DNA of 64,000 nt from Cytidiella melzeri (taxonomy: Eukaryota > Basidiomycota > Agaricomycetes > Polyporales > Irpicaceae). Location of the stretch: positions 310,001-374,000 of the forward strand of contig JABYQR010000002.1 in NCBI GenBank assembly GCA_022592445.1, given 5' to 3'. Below, piece after piece: positions 1 through 11,494 of the stretch. Each line of letters opens with the position of its first letter. Positions within the stretch are counted from its first letter, which is position 1. Under the pieces are notes generated by a model. It ran no database searches and was not told the DNA's origin. It saw only the letters and a program-made list of their open reading frames with translations. Position numbers and translations under genes: made by a program.

Positions 1-43
1 AGAGGTAGGCACATGAAGAGGTTGTGCTGGGGACGATGGGAGT

Positions 44-290
44 CAGGCTCCTACCCAGCCGCCCTATCGAGCTTGGTAGGACTTGTCTCGCGGGAGTTGA
101 CGGAGAATGATATGTTCTAAACATGCAATGACATATACCAAATATAGAGATAACTGATTATTTATATTATTATTAACTGATGTGATTATATAAGAATACT
201 TCCAGAAAGGGAAATCCAATCAAAAAATTTTAACCTTAATCCTATCAAGCTCTCTAGGACGGCTGGCACCAAACACTAGTAAACAGCAGG
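44..290. repeat. Left terminal inverted repeat
   Basis: It matches the complement of 6483-6732. Within it, 56-265 is a 210-bp unit whose own ends are imperfect inverted repeats: CAGCCGCCCTATCGAGCTTG at the outer end, and at the inner end a sequence whose complement is CAGCCGTCCTAGAGAGCTTG. Homology to the right copy runs on past this unit to about 290. The interior is AT-rich. Confidence 0.85.
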
Positions 291-993
291 TTCCGGAATG
301 GTAATGCTCAAGATTTTTCCTTTTACAGTTGCATCACCGCCGTACATCACCGGCGTAAGCGCAGCTGCTGCTTGTTTAACCTATATAATATAATATGTAG
401 TTTCCCACGCCTTATTACAAGGACACTTTAAGGTAGCAGAGTTCCCACAGTCTTGATATGGGAATTATGCAGCCGTATATGGAAACTCTAGTAGTAACCA
501 TCACATTAGATGAGACGTACAGATATGGGTTGTATAGACTAAGTAGTATAGCACTATAGGGATACAGCACATATATGTACACCTGTGTTCTAGTAGCAAA
601 GGAAATGACATGAAAAGCACGTAGTACAACTCCAGAGGATGTCTAAAGCATACATCTGAGGACAAGTACTAGCATGAGTCATTTACTCATTATGTACACC
701 TCTGGTACAAGTGCTGAGCCTAGTCATACAATGAGTCATGTATTCATAGCATGAGTCATGCATGAGTCATGCACTTAGTAATACAGTAGAATAGCTGAAG
801 TAGACATGTATAGTAGTTGCTTACATAAGTAGATACAGACATGTATATAAGCAGAGCTGCTGAAGCAGCAAGAATAATAAGACTCATCTTCGAAGCTTAA
901 CAGCCTCTACCCCTCGCAAACTTATTCCACTTTGTTACTGCTCGGCCCTCAATGAAAATAAATGAGACACAACTTTTTTTTCGGTGCACCTTA
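291..993. other. Leader region of the helicase element, no gene seen
   Basis: This AT-rich stretch lies between the left inverted repeat and the helicase start. It contains repeated short tracts such as ATGAGTCATG near 670-775. I see no reading frame that I can support. It may hold the helicase promoter. Confidence 0.5.
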
Positions 994-3471
994 ATGTCGC
1001 GTCCGTCGCGTCCTAGAACACTTTGTCCAGAAATCCCCAGTCTTGAAGTCATTTGACAAAAAGGCGAAGGGTTTTTTGGCTGCCGGCCGTGTCTTTGGCA
1101 GGCAGAGCTTGACCGGGCCATCCTCAATGGTGGCAAGGATGTTGTCGCGGTATCAGGCACAGGGTCTGGCAAAACTCTGACATTCTGGCTGCTCCTGCTA
1201 TTTTGCCCGGAAGGTATCCAAGTTGTTATCACCCCACTGAATATCCTTGGCGCTCAGAATAGAGACCAATTGGCAGCAAAAGGAATCAGCGCAATAGCCA
1301 TCGACACGCAAAGTATGTCATTGCAGGTTATGCAGGTATGTCAGAATCAACGTCAAGATGATATGACACGCTCTTATCACTTACCTAGGACATAATCGCG
1401 AGAAAGTATTGTGTTATTACCATTAACCCGGAGATAGCGCTTGCGTGAGGTGGGAAGTTTGAGAAGCTCTGGAAGGACCATGACTTCGTGTCGCGGATCA
1501 TCAGTATTGTGTGGGACAAAGCGCACTGTGTCAGTACCTGGGGGAAGTTTTGGAAGGAGTACACTGAGGCTGGTTGCCTTCAAAACATACTGGTGGAGAA
1601 AGTACCTTTCCTGGTTGTCTCAGCCACATTCCCTGAACAAATCATGAACAACGTCATGAGCACTCTCAAAATGGACCGCGATACAGCAAAATACATTCAC
1701 CAATCAAATGACCACCCAAATGTGTACCTGGGTGTCTGTCAAATTTGCCACTTGTTGAAGAGTTTCAAAGATCTCAAATTTCTTGTTCCGAAGCACTGGA
1801 AGCCCGGAGACAAGATCCCAAAGTTCCTGATCTTCTTCAACAGTATTCAGGAATCTGTCAACACAGTGAAGTCTTTATGGACAAAGATGCCATCTGAAAT
1901 GCGAAATTGTCTGGTGTGAACTCTGACATGACTAAGCAGTATTGTAAACTCACGACACGGGGTTTCAAAGGAGATGATGGCCCGTGCTGCCTTGGCTGCA
2001 CAGATTTGTTCGGATTGGTAAGTGGCCTGTCTCATAGGTGTATTAAAATCTGACACAACATATAGGGAGTTGTCATACCAAACATTGAGTTTGTTGGCCA
2101 GTGGCAAGCCACTTGCAATATGGATACGCTGTGGCAGCGGTTTGGGCATGTCAGCCGCGGTCCAGGCACGGAAGGGGTTGCTGTTTTGTTTGTCGAGGCT
2201 AAGCATTTCAACAACGTAAAAGAAAAGGCTGTGCTAGCTGCAGAAGCTCAGAAAAAAATGCACGATGCCTGAGCAAGTGAAGCAGAAAAATGTAAAAACG
2301 GATCAGCTACAGTTGGATAAAGAAAATGTGCACGCACCAACAATTTGCAGCTAGCAGCATCGCCTTAAACAACAGATGACCTTCCCACCAAAGAATGTGT
2401 CAGTCTATCCGCAGAGAACAACAGCCTCACCGTGCACGAGAAACTCAGAGTTCAGTACCGGCGGTCGCTCGAAGATCAGAAGCAGAAAAGTAGGGTAAAA
2501 AAAGCGGCAAACACAGTTCAGGTCCCTCCAGAGATAGACAATGTCATCAACGCTGCCACACGCCCCTTCAACTACTGCCGAGTTCCTATTGCTGCCTACT
2601 ATCAGAACGATAGAAGATGTGAGTAGCATCTCAATACTCATACCGTGTCGTACTTACATAAACAGTACCCAATCATTTGCGCTGTGCCCCTGACCTTCTC
2701 GCCGGATGCGTCTGCTGCAATTTGCTTCGATCCACCACCTGCTGCAACTTGTGTAACACCAACTCTGATCATCCCAGCGACATCTTCACGTGGTTTCTGC
2801 CTCCAGTCGATATGGAATCCGACGCACCTCAAGCTTGATTGACTACAACACGGATCTCTTGCCTTCCCAAGTTTGACTTACTGGCCTCCGACTACGTGCT
2901 TCGCAAGAAACTCGACGACTTCCGCCGTGCAAGAATGGAGGAGTTGTACAGTCACGCCATTGCACTCAACTTAAGGCCAACAGATGTGATGAGTGATGAA
3001 GAACTCGAGCGCATTGTGTCATGTGCACGGCTAAAGAAGATCGGGTTGTTGGAGGACATTCAACGAGAGGTTCCGAAGTGGTGCAGAGTGCAGGTGTATG
3101 CGGAAAGTGTGCTCGAGATTTTGCATAGGTACATTGTTTTCCAAACTCCAAGAATGGATAACTCACAATGCCTAGGCACTACCCTATTACCAACCTTTAC
3201 GCCACCACACCGCTACGCCAACATCAACCTACACAGCCACTCGATCCCAACAGCGTTGTGCGTGATTCACAGGTGGGAACAAAGAAGGTTGTTACATGCA
3301 GTGCATGCAAACAGCAGGGGCATACATGTAAGTCACTCACTGCACTCATCCAACTCCCACTGATGACACGAGCTCTATACAGGACGTAGTGTCAAGTGCC
3401 CTATGAAGGGACAAACAAGCGGAAGTGTGGTACGTACAAGTACTGACAAAGAAAACGCTGCACACCTGTAA
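994..3471 (+). pseudogene. RecQ/TLH-like DNA helicase, broken
   Basis: The fragments match the RecQ-like helicases that are amplified in basidiomycete genomes. A plausible ATG at 994 is followed by CRPCLWQAELDRAIL, then Walker A (SGTGSGKT, about 1153-1176), an intron from 1313, the Walker B/DEAH region, the SAT motif (SATFPEQ) and a late helicase motif (WQRFGHVSRGPG, near 2130-2165). A long C-terminal region follows, ending in a CCHC zinc knuckle (CSACKQQGH, its last Cys after an intron at about 3330-3384). Damage is clear: in-frame TGA at 1054 and near 1445, DEAH changed to DKAH near 1515, an apparent one-base insertion near 1913 and a stop near 2271. It ends 5 bp from the convergent DUF6589 gene. 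It is almost certainly non-functional here. Confidence 0.8.
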
Positions 3472-3476
3472 GTAGT

Positions 3477-6147
3477 TCATAGTGCTCCCTCCGCCGCTAG
3501 ATCTTGCGCACTGACCATATTTGTCAGTCCCCAGTAGCCTTTGTCGCCCACTCCACTACCTCCCTCCCTCTCAATCTCATCCCACATCTGCTGTTTGTCA
3601 CTGTCTACCATTGTTTCATCCTTGCATGTTACTGCGGACTCCAGTGCAATGATTGCCTCACCACAATCTAGTGCATTTGGAACTTTGTATTTTGCTTCTC
3701 TTCCTGCATGGTATTTGTTTGTGCTCTCCTCAAGACTTTGTATATATTGCTGAACCTCACTAAAAGTTGCTGTCATATTCTTTGTGGTGTGTGCGTAGCT
3801 AAGCCCTGAGAGTAGGAAATATTGTTCAAAGATGTTATGTGTGTTCCGGTAAATCAAGATCAGTGCTGATTCATCCACAATACGAGTGGTTGTATAGTTT
3901 GATCCTTTGCCACCGTACATCTCCTTGATGAACAGGTTCAGCAGCTCAACTACCCATTCCACTGCTCGGAAATGATGGGCACAGCCAGTCAGGTTCACAA
4001 GCATGTTGTATTGCACTGCACATCTAGTCCGTGACCGTAAGTGTTTTTGGCCTATGTTTGATTACTGTGAGTACTTACCTTAAACTGTCCGGGTACACAT
4101 TATATAGCTGGTGCATGAAGAGCAGCATCCGGTTTGCGTACTTATGCTTTCCCACTGCGCGGAAAATCTGGATCCACGGCAGGAACATCATCTCGAGGCG
4201 GCCAATATCACCCTTGTTCATACTGTACAACACCTCCTCATATAGCAGTAGATAGTGATGTGTTCGCATTGTGTTTTTGTGCTGCTTATCATGTTGCACT
4301 GCTGACCTATTTTTCATCTGGTATAGATTTGTTCCTTTGCCTTTCACATACTGAGTCACAAGTTGCTCGGCAAATTTCTCTATAACTTCAAGTGTTAGTT
4401 TTGCCTCTGCCCACTTATCCAACGTGAGGTATCCATATCGCCGTGCTTCAATACGCCACACATCCAGACGCAACACCTCTCCCACATGATTTGATGAGCT
4501 CGTGTTGCTTGCGGAATGACGCATTGTTGGTGAGTTTCCCCGAGCTTGCTGGCCGTAACTTGTTAATGAAAGCCATGAAACTGGTTGCATCTTTTCTAGC
4601 TGAGTCAGGAGAGACGGGTATGTGCCAGATAGCATCTGCGGCCACCATCTTGAAATGAAACAGTCCAAAGACAAAGACGACAAATTGCAGCTGAGCAGTA
4701 GGTGTCAGATTGATTGCTCGCCTTTCCATTGCACTGAGCACCTGTTCCATTGTGCCTAGATTGCTGTGGATGAGCTGAACTATATCTCCAAGGTCGGTCA
4801 TATTGGCACTTGTTTCCCCTACAGCATCCGCATCACCAACACCCGCTTGAGCAAGCATATCCATGAGTGCATCTATATTGCCAGATACTGTTGACTGATT
4901 TATTCTCATTGCTTGCAGAGGAACTTGATGCACTGAACAGATGGGTATCTGCTCAACATAATATCTCTGAAGTATTGCGGGCCGTATTCAAATAATGTCT
5001 CTTTGAATAGGTACGTGCGGAACAAGCCCTGCCTCGTAAGACGTGTACGAGGAGCTTCGAAGGTATGTGCTTCAAATTGCAACATATAAAGGAATTTCAT
5101 TGTTGTGTGAGGGTGGAAGTGAATGGGATTTGAGGTGTTAGGATTGTTTGGATTCTTCTCCCAGAGCTCGCTGCCACAGCGGAGATCGTGCGTTGGGACA
5201 CCGTGCTTGAGGCGAATGAGAGTGCCAGATGTCAAATGAACCAAGGTATCCTGCAGCCCTTCTACAGTCAGTATTCCAGTTGAAAACTTCACGTTGAAAT
5301 TGTCATACGCGTAAGACACCAGAAGGGTATGTCCTAATTTTCTGATATCCATGAAACATTCTGACTTCAACGAGTGGATCGCGCAATGTATTGATGTCAG
5401 CGAGACGGAAATGCCCATTCGCGTAAGGACCTTCACGACCTTCTCAGGTGTATTGCATGAATGAAGAAATACACCCATAACGCTCTGCAGTGTGTTACAT
5501 TTCCTGTATCGAGAGTGTAGTAGCTGACTCAGAATAGTAATAGTCTTCTAAAGATATCGAGATGTAAGTATGTTCATCTCCAGCTCATGATACGAACTTA
5601 CTATTTCTTTGAACGCACGGGGTTGGCTGCCACACATATACGCCCACAGACGTTTATCATTCACCATCTCGTCCTCAGACTCCGAGTTGTTGTCCACAAT
5701 CTCCTCTCCCTCGAGGTCCTCATCAGTATCCCTCCCTCCAATAGGCTCCTCGTCACCCGCTGAATTGTCCCCCGTAACCAAAAGATAGATTGACGACCAT
5801 AACATCGGCTGCTGTGCCCGGATCCTCATCGCCATTTCTTCCATACGGAACTCCCGGATTTGACGTGGCTGCGCGTGGAGATCGCGATTGTTATGTAATA
5901 GATCATGTAAAGCAGATGAGTACCTTGCTGTCATACAGTTGTACGCCCACGAGACGGTAGTACTCTGACACTCCGAGCGATGATAGATTACTCCATAGGT
6001 TTCTCTCGCCCGTGCAATAAGGTCCTGGAGCAGGAAAGGAAAGGGGTGCTGCAAACCTTGGTGAAGCAAGATCGAGGTGGTCAGATCAACCAAGCTTATT
6101 CTGTGGCGCTCCAGATGGACTAAGATCTCTCGGATGGCTGTGGCCAT
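3477..6147 (-). pseudogene. DUF6589-family gene, frameshifted
   Basis: This is a member of the large fungal DUF6589 family, whose function is unknown. Hallmarks in order are the YAYDNFNVKF segment (near 5300), IDALMDMLAQAGVGD (near 4860), FVFGLFHFKMVAADAIW (near 4660), LRLDVWRIEARRYG (near 4460) and LVNLTGCAHHF (near 3990). The ATG at 6147 is the best start. Exon 1 is 5602-6147, with an intron at 5548-5601. The family frame changes twice without splice signals, near 4955-4975 and at the AAA near 4490, so the copy looks dead although most of the protein is preserved. An acidic stretch near 5660-5750 follows the N-terminal part. The partner helicase and flanking inverted repeats suggest it belongs to a mobile unit. 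Confidence 0.8.
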
Positions 6148-6482
6148 GGCAGTAAGTGATAATTTTTCGCGCGCGGTACAGTGACAACGAGTTGCGCGGG
6201 CTTCGCGTGACCAACTTGTTACAGGAATACTAATGTGACATAGAGAAAAGAAAGAGTTGTCCATAACTAAGTACTCGAGGAGGCAGGGAGCAAACGGACA
6301 TCTCCAGTATGTTGAGTAAGCTGATAGGTACATTCGAGAGAAAAAACGAAGCTTACGGAAACCGTCGCACGCTAATAGTAAAGGACAGAAAGGGGAGGGA
6401 CGAACGTTAGTAGCCGCGCGCGCTACACAAGCTTGCGCCACCAAGCTGATGCCGGTGCTCGATTTGGGTAGTCTGGCGCTTG

Positions 6483-6732
6483 TCAGCCCGCTGTTTACTA
6501 GTGCTTGGTGCCAGCCGTCCTAGAGAGCTTGGTAAGGTTGGAAATTTTGATCGCGCTTCTATTTATGGTAATATAATTAGATAATCACATCAGTTAATAA
6601 TGATATTAATAATCAGTTATCTCTATATTCGGTATATGTCATCGCACGTTTAGAACATATCATCTTCCGTCAACTCCCGCGAGACAAGTCCTACCAAGCT
6701 CGATAGGGCGGCTGGCCATGGGTAGGAGCCTG
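6483..6732. repeat. Right terminal inverted repeat
   Basis: This is the inverted counterpart of 44-290. The palindrome-ended unit here is 6512-6714 (203 bp). A short insert (CCAT) separates that unit from the outermost GGGTAGGAGCCTG. Homology extends inwards to about 6483. Confidence 0.85.
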
Positions 6733-7000
6733 CCACCGGGCCAACCGTACATTCTGAGGTAACGACCCCCTGGCACCACCCACTAGACGCCCATCTCCGA
6801 CAAGCGCCCAGCGACTACCTTAGGCGACAGCGCGTACACATCCACCACTGGACAATGTCTGGACAGTCGAGTAAAGCAGGTAGCGAAGCGGCAGACGGGA
6901 GCCTCGCTGGTACGCGTCCACCCCCCTGTAGTCGCTTTTGGTCTGACATCTTGCTCTGCCAGCTACTTATGCTTTGATCTATTCTTTTCTCACAAAGCAG

Positions 7001-9195
7001 GCTCACGCAAAAGCCGCAGAGGCAGTTAAGAAGGCAGCAAAGGACGTCGTCGTTCTGAAAGACGACACCCTTGCTAAGGATGATGCATCGCTAGATGAGA
7101 TTGTGAGGAAGTGGAAATCAATGAGCACGTCTTCGTGAGTGTGACGCTCTTGCGTTGTAGGCGTGGTGTCTGACGACGGTGTAGGGATAAAGCTGAAAGC
7201 AGCAGCTCAGACGACTCTGACTCCGACGGTAGGCTCTTGCGTGCAACCCGGGCCTCAAAACCTCACTGACGCTTGCGTAGACTCATCCTCAGATGAAGGT
7301 ACCAAGGAGGAACCTGTTGGAAAGACCGCGAAGGGAAAGACTGCTGGTGAGTAACTTTAAATTTATAAAATCATATCTACGTTACTGACAACACCCGTGA
7401 CAGCGTCTTTATCTAGCTCTAGCTCTGAAGACTCGAGTTCAGACTCGGATAATTCAAAAGGAGCCAAGAAACCTGCTCCTAACAACAAAAGGAACTCGAA
7501 GTTGAGAATGGTGACCTCGAAGAAATTGCCAAAAACGGCCTGTGAGTACGACGTATTGCAGCTTCCCTCTGACGCTCAGTCCCTTGTCAGCATCATCTTC
7601 GTCGAGTTCGAGTTCAAGCGACTCCAGCGCTTCGGAATCAGAGTCTGCGAAGACACTAACGAAGAAAGCGCAGACCGTCAAAACCTCCAAGGCAAAGGCT
7701 CCAGCTAGTGAGGTTTTTATATACTTCAGCTCATGACTGTACCAACTGGTGTCTTGCAGCGTCGTCTTCGAGCTCAAGCTCAAGCGACTCCAGTTCTTCG
7801 GGAACACAGTTTGCGAAGACACCCGCGAAAAAAATGCAGACCGTCAAGAGCTCCGAGGCTAAGGCTTCAGGTAGTGATGTTCCTCCATGCGTTACCTTTC
7901 GACTTTACCAACTCGTGTTTGTAGGGTTACCTTCGAGCTCGAGCTCAAGCGAATCCAGCTCTTCGGAATCACAGTCTGCGAAGAAACCCACGAAGAAATC
8001 GCAGACCGGTAAAACTTCCAAGGCTAAGGCTCCAGACGGTGAGGTTCTTGCATACATTGCCCTTCAACTTGACCAACTCATATCTTGCAGCATCGTCTTC
8101 TTACGACTCAAGCTCTGACAGCAGCTCAGCCTCAGATTCAGATTCAGGTATTTCGTTTCTTCTGTCATCTCTATGATCATCTAGATCACCATCAGCAGAC
8201 GAAGCTACAGAGACAGAGGCAAAAGTCGTCCCACCGAAAGCTACCCTCAAAACCCCTGATACATCTTCCTCTCTAAGGTCATCGAGCAAGACGCTCTCGT
8301 CTGGGGAGGATGCCAGCAGCGATTCGAGCTCAGGGCCGTCATCTGCAAACGCCACAAAGCCCGGCGTCAAAACGAAGGCGACAGTGAAGGAAAGCAGCAG
8401 TGAGGAGGATAGTGACAGTGGAAGCGAGGGTGAAGACAAGGAGAGCGTAATGGCGAAAAAGAGCGTAGCGGAAAAGGAAGTGAAGAAAAGAAAAGTGGAG
8501 AACAGCTCAGTCTCGGATTCGGACTCGGAAAGTGACAACGACGAGGTAGAGGCCCAGGGCAACGACCAACCCAGCAAAACTAAGGAGGCAAGCTCGTCAG
8601 GCTCGGACTCTGAGTCAAATCCTTCAGACTCCGCATCGGAATCCCACGAAAAACCTGCGAAGCCTTCAAAGACCTCCCAGCCACCCGTCGCCGATGGGCC
8701 TGCAACGAAGAAACGGCGGACAGACGAGGCTGGCAACGCTGTTCCCACAGCCAGTGCATCCACGTCTCGCGAGGACTCAGAGGTAAGCACACCTCAAGAG
8801 AGCGGCAAGAGCAAGAAGGAAAAGCCACCTCGTACTATCGGTGAACGGTTCTCTCGCATCAAACCAGAGAAAGTCACATTCATCGATGATCGGCTAAAGG
8901 ACAACAGTTTCGAGTCCAGGGTATACAGCACGCTTTCTGGTCATATTTCGTTGATCACTGACAATGCAATCTTTTGTAGAACGCACGTTTGAACGATTAC
9001 GGGGCGCGTGCGAGTCAGGACCTCATCGTGACACGAGGAGCAGGGTTCCGCAAGGAGAAAAATAAGAAAAAGCGCGGGAGCTATCGAGGCGGCGAAATAA
9101 CCGTGAGGCTGTTTGTGTCTTGGAAGCAACGGTGGTTGATTGATTTTGTTCTCACTCGACAGATGCAAAGCCACAGTATCAAGTTCACGGATTAG
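7001..9195 (+). CDS. SRP40: SRP40/Nopp140-type nucleolar phosphoprotein (5' end unresolved)
   Basis: This is a nucleolar chaperone-like phosphoprotein related to yeast Srp40 and animal NOLC1, which assists snoRNP and ribosome biogenesis. The first clear exon starts after an acceptor at 7000 with AHAKAAEAVKKAAKD, the end of a LisH-like N-terminus. Next come many short exons encoding serine-rich acidic blocks that alternate with Lys/Pro/Ala blocks. The hallmark C-terminal SRP40 domain follows (FSRIKPEKVTFIDDRLKD, then GARASQDLIVTRGAGFRKEK, then the GGEIT and QSHSIKF segments). Exons: 7001-7134, 7185-7228, 7281-7346, 7404-7541, 7591-7707, 7760-7870, 7925-8038, 8091-8147, 8199-8920, 8980-9102, 9163-9195; frame is kept throughout. 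I cannot find an exon encoding the LisH start between the element at 6732 and 7000. Three serine-rich exons are near copies of each other. Confidence 0.88.
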
Positions 9196-9285
9196 ATTAG
9201 GCACACCTTGCATGATGCTACGCTATTATACACCTCAGATCGAATGATTATGTCGCTGGAGCACGAGCACCGCAGAATATACCTC

Positions 9286-11144
9286 TTATCTCGCGCCGGA
9301 AAACTTTCGTGCATAATTACAAGTGACCCCTTGGTGCTTCGTCTTCCATATGTACCCCGGACCACTTAGGTTGGACCATTCCCCAATCACAATGCTGTTC
9401 GAACCGGTGTTCAGCCGAACAAACGGTAACAACCAGCGAGTGTCAGCAGAAATGCTGATTGAATCAGAGCTTCGCAGCTCAAACTCCTTTGCGAGCTGGT
9501 CGAGTTTAACAGTGATGCAGAACCGGTTGTCCCAAAGCACCACGCAAGTGACCGGGATTGCGCCAATGTTGAGGTGTGTGACTATCTGATTGGCCTCAAA
9601 AGACGATGGAGGTGCACGGTGCGCAATCCACACAGGTTTCTCTTCATGGGAAGATTCGGACACGCCGGGCGTGATAGGTCCAGGTCTCAGAGCATACACC
9701 CGGTGTGATTTCTTCATAACAGGAGTCCACAACACCTTCGCACCCGCCGAGAACTTCTTTCTTTCGTGGACAGGGGTTGTCGTGTCCCAGAGAGTGCGCA
9801 CGATGCGCTCCAAACTCGCTTGACTTCCGTGTGCTTCCGCGGCTGGTGAACCCCATGGCATGGGAGAGACGTATAGCAGAATTTTGCGGACGATGGCCTG
9901 GCGAAGCGCTGGATCTACGACTGTTCGGGGCAAGGACGGGTCGAATACATATGTAGATGGCTCCGCACGGCCCCTTGGGAGTCGCATGAATTGGTCCGCT
10001 GCAAGCAATCAGGCACTTTCCATCCAGGGGATCTACAAGACGCACTTACCGAGCATGTCGAGACGGCATTGGGCTTCATTTGTCCGACGCACTGCTTCTT
10101 TGAGGTCGTTTGTTCCGGTCATTATCTGAAGTTTGTGAATAGCGTGCTCCACCTGTGAGAAATCTGGGAAAGTGGTGCGGATTTGGCCTGCATCAAGTTG
10201 TGAGGTGGGAAGAATAACTGGGGAGGGAGAGCCCATCGTACTCTGAGGTATATCAGTGTATATTATGCGATCTGAGACGAAGGGACCTCTCACTGCTGCT
10301 TCCTCTCGGACAGGTGTTTCCCTCGTCGCCAGAGTTCTCCTTATGTAATTACGCAGTGTTGCGTCAGGCTGGAAATTCGATGGGTCCATCACATAATCAA
10401 TGCCATTCGCTTCGCAAGTAGCCAATATCCTGTCCTAACACAAGTCAAACCTCTGAAGTATAGCGCAAGACTGAGCTTGTCACCTTCGATATTTCCAGGA
10501 ACGGGCGGATGATCCATCGCTTCATACCGGCAACACCTGCATAACGAATGTCTGACGTATCTGTCGACCCCATTCCCCAACGACGCAACCGCCTCATCCC
10601 AGATGCTCCCAACTGCCCACTACCGCGCATCAATCGCATGAGCACCGTCTCTACCTGGTCGTCGGCGTGATGACCATACGCAACACATTTGATATGTTGA
10701 ACCTGCAAGACTTTGAGAATTAGACGAGAACGAGCGTCCCTAGCGAGTTCCTCGAAAGGCGTGTTTAGAAGCGGCCTTGGCGGGTAAGGAGGCCTTCCCC
10801 ATGGGATTCTGCGCTGTACGTCTTGCACGTCGAGAACAGAGGCCAGGTCGGACACTTTCTTTTTCATTTCTTCGTTCGCGGGTTGAAGACAATGGTCTAC
10901 GTGGACCGAATAGATACTCGTCGGTAGACCGCTGGCGTGCCCATACTGTTTAATTGTCTGAGCCAGCAGGTACAGCAGACACATGGAATCTGGCCCTCCA
11001 GAGTTAGCCACGGCTGTAATTTAGTTAGTGTGAGATGGTGTGGCACAGCGCATCCCTACCTATTGACTTCGGCCAGGCACCCGGCGGTCTGCATCTTTGC
11101 AGCAGCTGCAGAAACTCCGTGACGCGTATAGGTGGTGCTCGCAT
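9286..11144 (-). CDS. tRNA(Ile)-lysidine synthetase (TilS) homolog
   Basis: This belongs to the PP-loop ATPase family. The bacterial enzyme turns C34 of tRNA-Ile(CAU) into lysidine, and a mitochondrial role is the usual guess for fungal homologs. The PP-loop SGGPDS lies in exon 2, followed by VHVDHCLQP and YGHHADDQVET, all TilS hallmarks; LRNYIRR is in exon 3. Exons on the minus strand are 11060-11144, 10484-11013, 10050-10434 and 9286-9998, giving 570 residues in one frame. The ATG at 11144 was chosen because it opens the frame leading into the PP-loop (RVTEFLQLLQRCRPPG). The C-terminal half has no motif I recognise. It converges on SRP40 with only 90 bp between the stops. Confidence 0.85.
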
Positions 11145-11494
11145 ACGATTGTCTTATAAGCAAGCTGCTGGTGGAATGACCTAGTCTAGTAATGTCGATG
11201 CATGGGCGGCCAAGTTGTGTAGTACGGTTGTGGGCGAAGAGAAAGTTGTGGTGAGCGCTAACATGGCTTGACCAGTTGACTTCGGCCATGCTCACATATC
11301 ACACATCGTCATTGCGAGAATCATGCATAAGTACAAAACGTCCGCTCTAGATCAATCACGGCTTGCTTTTCCACGCTAGCGTAGAAATCCTATCTTCCCA
11401 TGGCTCACACCTGCAGTAAGCCTCTACCTCCGCAACGAATAGCTGAGCCGAACTTGTCGCATAATGCTACGCAAGTCCACCCTCTCACAATCAT
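11145..11494. other. Spacer between STT4 end and TilS start
   Basis: The 350 bp between the STT4 stop and the TilS homolog ATG, both on the minus strand, must hold the STT4 3' end and the TilS promoter. I see no further gene. Confidence 0.5.

Larger units (their letters stand above)
44..6732. mobile_element. Decayed inverted-repeat element carrying helicase and DUF6589 genes
   Basis: Two related sequences of about 250 bp face each other at 44-290 and 6483-6732 and enclose two convergent, damaged genes that end 5 bp apart: a RecQ-like helicase on the plus strand and a DUF6589 gene on the minus strand. The repeats match over nearly their full length with scattered substitutions and a few small gaps. 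The outermost shared bases are CAGGCTCCTACCC (44-56) and its complement at 6720-6732. I found no convincing target-site duplication, but only 43 bp of left flank are available. No known transposase, integrase or reverse transcriptase is recognisable inside. The gene pair plus terminal repeats suggests a mobile unit; mobility is inferred. Confidence 0.65.

Noticed and set aside
1..43. Target-site duplication for the helicase element
   Set aside because: No direct match of 2-10 bp was found between the bases left of 44 and right of 6732.
8101..8828. Minus-strand open frame of 229 codons
   Set aside because: It is opposite the serine-rich exons of SRP40 and its Ser/Asp content mirrors the repeat composition.
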